The notes under the pieces are model-generated. The model did not search any database. It saw only the letters and a list, made by a program, of their open reading frames with translations, and was not told the origin of the DNA. The translations under genes were made by a program, and so were the position numbers. From contig JAQTLU010000001.1 in NCBI GenBank assembly GCA_028714735.1, positions 248,001-312,000 of the forward strand: a stretch of DNA of 64,000 nt. Reading direction: 5' to 3'. The stretch's first letter is position 1. Every line of letters begins with the position of its first letter. The stretch is from Gallionellaceae bacterium. GTDB taxonomy: Bacteria > Pseudomonadota > Gammaproteobacteria > Burkholderiales > Thiobacillaceae. Positions 43,853 through 49,787 of this stretch are shown here, piece by piece.

Positions 43853-43895
43853 TGTTACGTAACGTCGACGGTTTGTTCCCTGATGTTCCGTAACA
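43853..43895 (+). promoter_or_regulatory. Paired palindromic boxes, candidate enhancer of the cargo promoter
   Basis: TGTTACGTAACG at 43853-43864 and TGTTCCGTAACA at 43884-43895 are two near-palindromes of the form TGTTNCGTAACR. Their centres are 31 bp apart, about three helical turns, so they would lie on one DNA face. They are 95-137 bp upstream of the -24 element. They do not match the GlrR consensus and do not occur in the 38661-39158 region, so the binder is more likely the PspF-like activator encoded in this locus. Confidence 0.6.
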
Positions 43896-43989
43896 CCGGG
43901 CGTGATGGCACCCGGCCTTCAGCGCAGATGCCGGATATAAACATCTGAATTGACTGTTATTTTTATTTACACACAAGAAAACCACGATG

Positions 43990-44005
43990 TGGCACGGCTA
44001 TTGCT
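43990..44005 (+). promoter_or_regulatory. Sigma-54 (-24/-12) promoter of the cargo genes
   Basis: TGGCACG-GCTA-TTGCT matches the sigma-54 consensus at every fixed base. Transcription should start near 44016, giving a leader of about 100 nt before the first cargo gene. The fixed bases are identical to those of the promoter at 38984. Confidence 0.9.
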
Positions 44006-44040
44006 CTAATAAATATTGTGCAGACTCCTCGTTAAGCACG

Positions 44041-44075
44041 CCGTTCCGGGGTCGTAGGCTCCCCGGAACGGTTTT
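44041..44075 (+). terminator. Terminator-like hairpin in the cargo leader
   Basis: A perfect 11-bp stem, CCGTTCCGGGG at 44041-44051 with CCCCGGAACGG at 44061-44071, a nine-base loop, and then TTTT. It lies between the predicted sigma-54 start and the first cargo ribosome-binding site. If it terminates, it would make a short RNA of about 60 nt; if leaky, it sets the amount of cargo mRNA; it could also stabilise the 5' end. Confidence 0.65.
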
Positions 44076-44114
44076 CAAATAGCCTGCATCTTTCTGTCAC
44101 TAAGGAGAAATACT

Positions 44115-44705
44115 ATGGGACTTCTGGATGGCTTGTTGGGTGGCCTGCTGGGTGGCGGTACTTCCGCTGACGACATCAACTCGATCCTCAGCTCGACCGC
44201 CGCCAACGCTTCTGCGTTGAGCAACGTCGCCGCCGCCAATGCCGGTACGCTGGTCACCAGCGTGATCGACGGCATGAACACCATGGTCAACACCACGCTG
44301 CAAACCACCTTCGATGGCGTGACCGCCCTGGAGGAAAGCACCATGGCGGGCAGCGCCGATGCCATGAACAGCGTGGCCGGCACCGCCATTGCCTTCACCG
44401 AAGCCACCGCCGCCAAGACCTACGATGCCTCCGGCCATCTGCTGCAGGACAACCAGTCGGTGAGCCATAACGGCGGCGCGGCCATCATGACCGCCTATGC
44501 CACCCATACCCTGGGTGCGCTGACGGCCGGCGTGGGCCAAGGCATTGCGGGCATGATGACCGGTGTCGGCAACGGCGCCGGCCAGGCCATGGCCAATCTC
44601 GGCGCGCATGTGCCGGACATGCTGCCCAGCCTGTCCTCGTCCCTGGGTGGCCAGATCTCCGCCAGCCTCGGCACCGCCGGCCTGCTTGGCAACAGCTCGC
44701 TGTAA
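44115..44705 (+). CDS. Putative type I secretion cargo 1, unknown family
   Basis: A 196-aa protein with no recognised domain. The N-terminus MGLLDGLLGGLLGGG is hydrophobic and Gly-rich but is not a Sec signal: it has no positive charge. Composition is unusual: one Lys, no Arg, no Cys, no Trp, and much Ala, Gly, Ser, Thr and Met, which fits an acidic, disulfide-free type I substrate. There are no RTX nonapeptides. It shares with the next two genes a core running from SVSHNGGAAIM (115-125) to AMANL (158-162), with His118 and Asn161 exactly 43 residues apart. AAGGAG precedes the start. Export by the adjacent system is inferred. Confidence 0.75.
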   Translation: MGLLDGLLGGLLGGGTSADDINSILSSTAANASALSNVAAANAGTLVTSVIDGMNTMVNTTLQTTFDGVTALEESTMAGSADAMNSVAGTAIAFTEATAAKTYDASGHLLQDNQSVSHNGGAAIMTAYATHTLGALTAGVGQGIAGMMTGVGNGAGQAMANLGAHVPDMLPSLSSSLGGQISASLGTAGLLGNSSL

Positions 44706-44723
44706 TCGCTGACCAGTGAGTAG

Positions 44724-44751
44724 GGCCCGGCCCATTGGGTCGGGCCTTTTT
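44724..44751 (+). terminator. Intrinsic terminator after cargo gene 1
   Basis: A ten-base-pair stem (GGCCCGGCCC at 44724-44733 with GGGTCGGGCC at 44737-44746, one G-T pair), a three-base ATT loop, and TTTTT. It is a canonical Rho-independent terminator, but the related cargo genes 2 and 3 and tolC follow with no obvious sigma-54 promoter of their own. It probably makes cargo 1 the most abundant product. Confidence 0.85.
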
Positions 44752-44791
44752 CCGATTTCCGGATTGACTCAATTTTCAGGATGAGCAACGA

Positions 44792-45367
44792 ATGCTAAGC
44801 GGATTATTGAATGCACTGGGCAGCCTGCTGGGCTCTGTGGTCGACCTGTTGGGCGGCCTGCTGGGCGGCCTGACCCAGGCATTGGCCCCGCCAGACCCGG
44901 TGGCCTCAGCCGTTCCGGACGATGCCGCCATGGCGGCGGCGAACACACAGGTGGCAACGGTCATCGACAGCACCTCCGAGGAGGCCAACAGCCTGCTCGA
45001 TGCCGCCATCTCGGGCGCCGACGACCTGGTGGAAACCGGCCTGATCGACAGCGCACACGCCCTGAGCGACCTGGCGCAGGGGCTTTCCGGCCTCACCACC
45101 ACCACGGTCACCACCAACTATCGCACCGACGGCTCGATATCGAGCGTGGTCGAGGAGGTCTCCCACGCCCCCGGCGCGGCCCTGATGATGCACTACGTCA
45201 GCGAAGTACTCGCCCCGCAGGTGAGCGGCGTCGGCGAAGGCGTCAACCAATTCATGCAACAGACCGGCGCGGGCATGGAGTCCGCGCTGGCCAACCTGAC
45301 CGATTTCGACCTGAGCTATTCCACTACTTCATTCGGCACCAGCCTTCTGGTCATCGACCATGCCTGA
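44792..45367 (+). CDS. Putative type I secretion cargo 2, unknown family
   Basis: A 191-aa paralogue of cargo 1. The N-terminus MLSGLLNALGSLLGSVVDLL followed by GGLLGGL is strongly amphipathic and Gly/Leu-rich. It has no Lys, a single Arg, no Cys and no Trp. The shared core runs from EVSHAPGAALM (122-132) to ALANL (165-169), with His125 and Asn168 again 43 residues apart. The ribosome-binding site is weak (AGGATG). It follows the terminator of cargo 1 by about 40 bp, so it is expected at a lower level. Function unknown. Confidence 0.75.
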   Translation: MLSGLLNALGSLLGSVVDLLGGLLGGLTQALAPPDPVASAVPDDAAMAAANTQVATVIDSTSEEANSLLDAAISGADDLVETGLIDSAHALSDLAQGLSGLTTTTVTTNYRTDGSISSVVEEVSHAPGAALMMHYVSEVLAPQVSGVGEGVNQFMQQTGAGMESALANLTDFDLSYSTTSFGTSLLVIDHA

Positions 45368-45419
45368 GCCAAGCGGCGGCATGCATTGTCTGGTGTTATT
45401 GAACTAATTCGAGGTGATC

Positions 45420-46025
45420 ATGGGACTTTCAAACACGATTTCAGGCCTGGTCAGCGGCCTGAGCGGCAGCATCCAATCCATCATCGAGCAGGGTCTCAAT
45501 ACCCCGATGCCGCAGTGGCAGCAGACCAGCCAGGCGCAACTGACCAGCACACGGGCGACCCTGGCCGCGGACGGACGCGTCAGCGCCGTCATCCAGAGCA
45601 TGACCGCCATGCAATCGTGGAACATCGACGCCGACCTGGCCGGCAGCGCGAACACGGCCCTGGGCGGCGTGATGGGCAGTGTGGCAGGCCTGAGCGATCT
45701 GGTCAGCAGCGGCATCAACATGACCGCGGGCGGCACCCAGGTGACCCACAACAGCGACGGCACCGTGACGGTGACCACCAGTATCAACCATGATCCGGGC
45801 GTGGCCAGGATCATGGAACAGTTTGCCGACCAAAGCGCCTCCCCCGCCGAGGACACCGCCGCCTGGCTGACATCGCTGCTGGGCCAGCGCGGCGAAGGCG
45901 TGACCCAGAGCATGGCCAACTTTTCCACCAACCTGCCCCAGCAGATCCCGGAATTTGTTCAGGCTGGCGCGGCGAGCCCGGCCCTGGGCGCGGCCCTGGT
46001 AGCGAGTTGGCCGGCCTTTTATTGA
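45420..46025 (+). CDS. Putative type I secretion cargo 3, unknown family
   Basis: A 201-aa paralogue and the most divergent of the three: no Lys, four Arg, no Cys, but three Trp. The N-terminus MGLSNTISGLVSGLSGSIQS keeps the Gly/Ser/Leu pattern with less Leu. The core runs from SINHDPGVARIM (121-132) to SMANF (164-168), with His124 and Asn167 43 residues apart. The C-terminus ends in a hydrophobic ASWPAFY. The start at 45420 has GAGGTGAT upstream; an in-frame GTG two codons earlier overlaps it. It ends 8 bp before the tolC start. Confidence 0.75.
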   Translation: MGLSNTISGLVSGLSGSIQSIIEQGLNTPMPQWQQTSQAQLTSTRATLAADGRVSAVIQSMTAMQSWNIDADLAGSANTALGGVMGSVAGLSDLVSSGINMTAGGTQVTHNSDGTVTVTTSINHDPGVARIMEQFADQSASPAEDTAAWLTSLLGQRGEGVTQSMANFSTNLPQQIPEFVQAGAASPALGAALVASWPAFY

Positions 46026-46033
46026 TCTGATCC

Positions 46034-47587
46034 TTGTCTCGCACTGAACTGCCGCCGGCAGCCGCCGGCGGCGATGGCCGGCAACTGGCCGGAACCGCAG
46101 CATGGCCGCGCCGACACCTGGCGAGTATGGCCTGCGTGCTGATCATGTGCTGCGGACAGGCGTTTTGCGCTGCGCCCGGCGACCCCGCGCCGACGGTGGC
46201 AGGGTCGTCGCTGTCATTGAAAATGGATCGGTCGCTCGCCGGGCAACCCTTGGCATTGGCAGCCGTGGCGGACCCGTCACCCATTGCCGAACCGTCCGGG
46301 CCGACACGGACCGTGACCTTGCAGCAGGCTCTCGAGCGGGCCGCAGCCCACTCGCCTGCGCTGTTGCGCGGGATGGAGTCGGTCAACAAGGCGAAGGCCG
46401 GCGTACTGGGGGCGACCAATGCCTTTCTGCCCCAGGTCGATCTGTCGGCGCAATTGGCACGCTATGGCAATAAGGGCAGACAGGCGACACTGATCGGCTC
46501 CAGCGTGGTCCAGTCGGAGGCGGCCTTCTATGGCAGTTACGCGGCGCTTTCGGCCAGCCTCAACCTGTATTCGGGCGGGCGCAGCCGGGCCGGGTATCTG
46601 GCCGCGAACTCCGAACTGGATGCAGCACGGGAGGACTATGGCGATCTTCAGGTAAGGCAGTTCGCGCAATTACTCGAAGGCTATGCGGCATTGATCAAGG
46701 CGCAGGAGGAATATCGCAGCCTCCACGCCCAGGAACGCCTGTACGTTGCCCAGGAGAAGATCGCCAACTCGGCCTACCGGCAAGGGCGGGCCAGTCGACT
46801 GGAAGTCAGCAATGCCAGACTGCTATCGGGCAAGTGGCGGCTGCAGGTGTTGCAGCAACTGACCTCCCTGGAAGGCCGTGCCGGCCAACTGGCCGTCAGC
46901 CTGGGCATGGAATTGCCTGCCGGCGAACGCCTGATGGCGTCCGACATACTGCCGGAGGCGCCGGAACTGCCTGAAGATATGACAATGGAACAAGTCGCCC
47001 TCGATCATCCGGCTCTGCGCGCGGCCGAGTTGCGCCTGGAGGCGGCGCGCAACAAGGTCCATGCCGCACGCGGAATGTTCCTGCCCAAGGTCGATCTGGT
47101 CGGCAGCTATAACTGGGTGGGACAGGACGATTCCAGCGCAAGCGACGCCATCGGTGCCACCCGGGCCAACAGCTACAGCGTGGGATTGACGTTGCAACAG
47201 CACCTGGCCCCGTTTGCCGGCGAAAATGCCGCCCTGCAGACCGCCCAGGCGGAATTGCGCGAGGCCGAGGCGCAATCGCAGGAGGTCCGCCTGGGGCTAG
47301 GGAACGCAAAGAGACAGGCCTTGGCGGAACTGGCCCAGGCGCGCGCGGCGCTCGCCCTCGCCAGCCAGGCCGAGGAGGACGCCAACGAGGTCGTGTTCCT
47401 GCAGCAGGCCCGCCTGCGCCACGGACGCGGCGACGAGCGGGCCCTGATCGAGGCCCAGGCGAACCTGTCGCAGCGGCAGCTGGAGCGATTTTTCCAGGAC
47501 ACCAATCTGCGATTGCTGGGCTGGGCGGCCTATGCGATTCTCGACCCGCGTAGATACGCAGGAACCCTGCTGGACAGGGTTCGCTGA
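46034..47587 (+). CDS. TolC family outer-membrane channel
   Basis: A 517-aa outer-membrane efflux protein that would complete the type I system with the exporter and adaptor. A signal region ends near CCGQAFCA. The two OEP repeats start around VTLQQALERAAAHSPALLRG and DHPALRAAELRLEAARNKVH, and the periplasmic helices contain YRQGRASRLEVSNAR and RHGRGDERALIEAQANLSQR. The start codon is uncertain: TTG at 46034, 8 bp after cargo 3, fits coupling but has no clear Shine-Dalgarno; an internal ATG at 46127 would leave a signal with no basic n-region. Confidence 0.9.
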   Translation: MSRTELPPAAAGGDGRQLAGTAAWPRRHLASMACVLIMCCGQAFCAAPGDPAPTVAGSSLSLKMDRSLAGQPLALAAVADPSPIAEPSGPTRTVTLQQALERAAAHSPALLRGMESVNKAKAGVLGATNAFLPQVDLSAQLARYGNKGRQATLIGSSVVQSEAAFYGSYAALSASLNLYSGGRSRAGYLAANSELDAAREDYGDLQVRQFAQLLEGYAALIKAQEEYRSLHAQERLYVAQEKIANSAYRQGRASRLEVSNARLLSGKWRLQVLQQLTSLEGRAGQLAVSLGMELPAGERLMASDILPEAPELPEDMTMEQVALDHPALRAAELRLEAARNKVHAARGMFLPKVDLVGSYNWVGQDDSSASDAIGATRANSYSVGLTLQQHLAPFAGENAALQTAQAELREAEAQSQEVRLGLGNAKRQALAELAQARAALALASQAEEDANEVVFLQQARLRHGRGDERALIEAQANLSQRQLERFFQDTNLRLLGWAAYAILDPRRYAGTLLDRVR

Positions 47588-47654
47588 ATCCCAGCTCGAC
47601 TTCATGCCGGCAAGGCGGCCTTATCCTCGTCGGCGCGTTTCGCACTCGGGGCAG

Positions 47655-47681
47655 GCCAGCAGGGCTCACCACCCTGCTGGC
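47655..47681 (+). terminator. Probable terminator after tolC
   Basis: A perfect ten-base-pair stem, GCCAGCAGGG at 47655-47664 with CCCTGCTGGC at 47672-47681, and a seven-base loop, followed by the T-rich stretch GCTAATTGTTTGATTTT. It separates the secretion locus from the rpsP promoter that begins ten bases later. Confidence 0.65.
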
Positions 47682-47690
47682 GCTAATTGT

Positions 47691-47719
47691 TTGATTTTCT
47701 AGGTGGCTTTCTCTACAAT
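47691..47719 (+). promoter_or_regulatory. Sigma-70 promoter of the rpsP operon
   Basis: TTGATT at 47691-47696 and TACAAT at 47714-47719 with a 17-bp spacer. A GC hairpin (GCGCGCC at 47733-47739 with GGCGCGC at 47745-47751) lies in the leader before rpsP and may be regulatory. Confidence 0.7.
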
Positions 47720-47779
47720 TCTGCGTTTTTCCGCGCGCCCTTTCGGCGCGCCCAGAAACTGTTAAGGAATCATAGGATT

Positions 47780-48031
47780 ATGGTAACCATTCGACTGGCT
47801 CGCGGCGGCTCCAAGAAGCGCCCCTTCTACAACATCGTGGTGGCGGATTCCCGCGATCGCCGCGACGGCCGCTTCATCGAGCGCATCGGCTTCTACAACC
47901 CCCTGGCCTCCGGCAACGCCGAGACCCTGCGCATCAACCGGGAACGCCTGACCTACTGGCAGGGCGTCGGCGCGCAGGTTTCCGAGACCGTGACCCGTCT
48001 GTCTCGTGGCGCCCAACCCGTCGTCGCCTGA
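47780..48031 (+). CDS. rpsP: 30S ribosomal protein S16
   Basis: An 83-aa S16 protein of the small ribosomal subunit, with the family N-terminus [20 protein letters not shown] and the segment [18 protein letters not shown] precedes the ATG. It is the first gene of the classical rpsP-rimM-trmD-rplS operon, and its end overlaps the predicted rimM start. Confidence 0.98.
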   Translation: MVTIRLARGGSKKRPFYNIVVADSRDRRDGRFIERIGFYNPLASGNAETLRINRERLTYWQGVGAQVSETVTRLSRGAQPVVA

Positions 48032-48524
48032 AGAGCTGGTGATCATGGGGCGGATCGCCGCCCCATACGCAGTACGCGGCTGGGTCAAGATCCAGACCTT
48101 TACGGAACACCTGGACAACCTGCTCGACTACCCGGTCTGGTATCTGGGCAAGGCCGGCAAGTGGCGGACCTACGAGGTGATCGAGGCCAAGGTGCACAGC
48201 AACCACCTGGTCGCCCAGCTGGCGGGTGTGGACGACCGTAATGCGTCCGAAGCCCTGCAGGGCATGGAAATCGCGGTGGCGCGGGAAGAACTGCCTCCCG
48301 CCGAAGAAGGCGCGTATTACTGGGACGATCTGGTCGGACTGACCGTAGTCAACCTGGCCGGGGAGACCCTGGGTGCCGTGGCGGAGATGCTGGAAACCGG
48401 CGCCCACGACATCATGAAGGTGACCGGCACGCAGGAACGCCTGATCCCCTTCACGGACCCCATCGTCCGGGAAGTGGACACCGAGGCCCGCCACATCGTG
48501 GTGGACTGGGGCGCCGACTGGTGA
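48006..48524 (+). CDS. rimM: Ribosome maturation factor RimM
   Basis: A 172-aa factor that binds S19 in the 30S head and helps 16S rRNA maturation. It has the N-terminal [20 protein letters not shown] beta-barrel and the C-terminal PRC domain ([17 protein letters not shown] to [20 protein letters not shown]-like segments). The GTG at 48006 gives an overlap of 26 bases with rpsP; an in-frame GTG at 48039 would also fit. Its stop overlaps the GTG of trmD by four bases. Confidence 0.95.
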   Translation: MAPNPSSPEELVIMGRIAAPYAVRGWVKIQTFTEHLDNLLDYPVWYLGKAGKWRTYEVIEAKVHSNHLVAQLAGVDDRNASEALQGMEIAVAREELPPAEEGAYYWDDLVGLTVVNLAGETLGAVAEMLETGAHDIMKVTGTQERLIPFTDPIVREVDTEARHIVVDWGADW

Positions 48525-49297
48525 CACCGCGTTACCACGTGGTGACGCTGTTTCCGGCCCTGTTCTCGGCCCTGACCGAATACGGGGTCAGCGGCCGGGC
48601 AGTCAGGAACAAGCTGGTCGAGTTGAAGTTCTGGGACCCCCGGGATTTCACCTCGGACAGTTACCGTACGGTGGACGACCGGCCGTTCGGTGGCGGCCCC
48701 GGCATGGTGATGCTGGCGGAGCCGCTGGATCTGGCCCTGACCGCCGCGAAAACGGCCTTGCGCCGCGAGGGTTTGGACCGGCCCCGCCTGGTTTACCTTT
48801 CGCCGCAGGGGCGGACGTTGAATCAGGCCCTGGTCGAGGAACTGGTCGAGGAACCGGCGCTGGTGTTGCTGGCCGGCCGCTACGAAGGCATCGACGAGCG
48901 CCTGTTCGCCCGTCACCCGATGGAGGAAATCTCCATCGGCGACTATGTCCTGTCGGGCGGCGAGTTGCCGGCGATGGTGTTGCTGGATGCGGTGATCCGC
49001 CAGATCCCGGGGGCCTTGGGCCACGCCGGGTCGGCCGAGGAAGATTCCTTTGCCGATGGCCTGCTGGATTGCCCGCATTACACCCGGCCCGAGTCGTATC
49101 TGGGCCAGGAGACGCCGCCGACGTTGTTGTCCGGCAACCATGCCGAGGTGGCACGGTGGCGTTTGAAGCAGGGCCTGGGGCGAACTTGGCAACGCCGGCC
49201 GGATTTGCTGGAAAGCCGGCCATTGAGCCGCGAGGAAGAGAATTTGCTCGACGAGTTTCGTCGGGAAGTAGCCGACCCGGTCAGTCCGGGTTATTAG
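48521..49297 (+). CDS. trmD: tRNA (guanine-N1)-methyltransferase TrmD
   Basis: A 258-aa SPOUT methyltransferase that makes m1G37 in tRNAs. The trefoil-knot SAM site has [13 protein letters not shown] and [16 protein letters not shown]; the C-terminal tRNA-binding region has [10 protein letters not shown] and [13 protein letters not shown]. It starts with GTG, coupled to rimM. Confidence 0.97.
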   Translation: MTPRYHVVTLFPALFSALTEYGVSGRAVRNKLVELKFWDPRDFTSDSYRTVDDRPFGGGPGMVMLAEPLDLALTAAKTALRREGLDRPRLVYLSPQGRTLNQALVEELVEEPALVLLAGRYEGIDERLFARHPMEEISIGDYVLSGGELPAMVLLDAVIRQIPGALGHAGSAEEDSFADGLLDCPHYTRPESYLGQETPPTLLSGNHAEVARWRLKQGLGRTWQRRPDLLESRPLSREEENLLDEFRREVADPVSPGY

Positions 49298-49368
49298 AAA
49301 CCGCACCATGTCTGCCAAGCGACATCAAGTTTGGCAGACCTATAGCGCGAACATTGAAGGATATGACG

Positions 49369-49737
49369 ATGAACCTCATCGAACAGTTGGAAAACGAAGA
49401 AATTGCCCGCCTGGGCAAGACCCTCCCCGAATTCGCCCCCGGCGACACCATCGTGGTGCAGGTGAAGGTAAAGGAAGGCGCCCGTGAACGTCTGCAGGCC
49501 TATGAAGGCGTGGTGATCGCCAAGAAGAACCGCGGCCTCAACTCCAGCTTCATCGTGCGCAAGATCTCCGCCGGCGAAGGCGTCGAGCGTACCTTCCAGA
49601 CCTACTCCCCGCTGGTCGCCGCCGTCGAAGTGAAGCGCCGCGGCGACGTCCGTCGCGCCAAGCTGTACTACCTGCGCGGCCGTACCGGCAAGTCGGCCCG
49701 GATCAAGGAAAAGCTGCCTGCCAAGAAAGGTTCCTGA
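49369..49737 (+). CDS. rplS: 50S ribosomal protein L19
   Basis: A 122-aa L19 protein of the large ribosomal subunit, with the segments [40 protein letters not shown] and [20 protein letters not shown]. The start at 49369 ([11 protein letters not shown]) is preferred to the ATG two codons earlier because GAAGGA is 7 bases away from it but only 1 from the other. It ends the operon and is followed by a strong terminator. Confidence 0.98.
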   Translation: MNLIEQLENEEIARLGKTLPEFAPGDTIVVQVKVKEGARERLQAYEGVVIAKKNRGLNSSFIVRKISAGEGVERTFQTYSPLVAAVEVKRRGDVRRAKLYYLRGRTGKSARIKEKLPAKKGS

Positions 49738-49760
49738 ACCTCATCGCAGCGCAGCAAGAA

Positions 49761-49785
49761 AGGCCGCCTTCGGGCGGCCTTTTTG
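49761..49785. terminator. Intrinsic terminator between rplS and polA
   Basis: An eight-base-pair stem, AGGCCGCC at 49761-49768 with GGCGGCCT at 49773-49780, closed by the stable TTCG tetraloop and followed by TTTTGTTT. On the other strand the hairpin is followed by TTTCTTGC, so it may also stop polA transcription coming from the right. Confidence 0.93.
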
Positions 49786-49787
49786 TT

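Larger units (their letters stand above)
43800..44114. other. 315-bp regulatory region before the cargo genes
   Basis: No gene is seen. Just after the adaptor stop, a nine-base-pair hairpin (GCGGCCGGT at 43803-43811 with ACCGGCCGC at 43816-43824) has no T-run and may be a weak or Rho-independent-like stop. Two palindromic boxes, a sigma-54 promoter, a terminator-like hairpin and a strong ribosome-binding site (AAGGAG at 44102) follow in that order. AT content rises sharply from 43930 to 44035. Confidence 0.8.

Noticed and set aside
44115-46025. RTX toxins or RTX adhesins as cargo
   Set aside because: No glycine-rich calcium nonapeptides are present and the proteins are only about 190-200 residues long.
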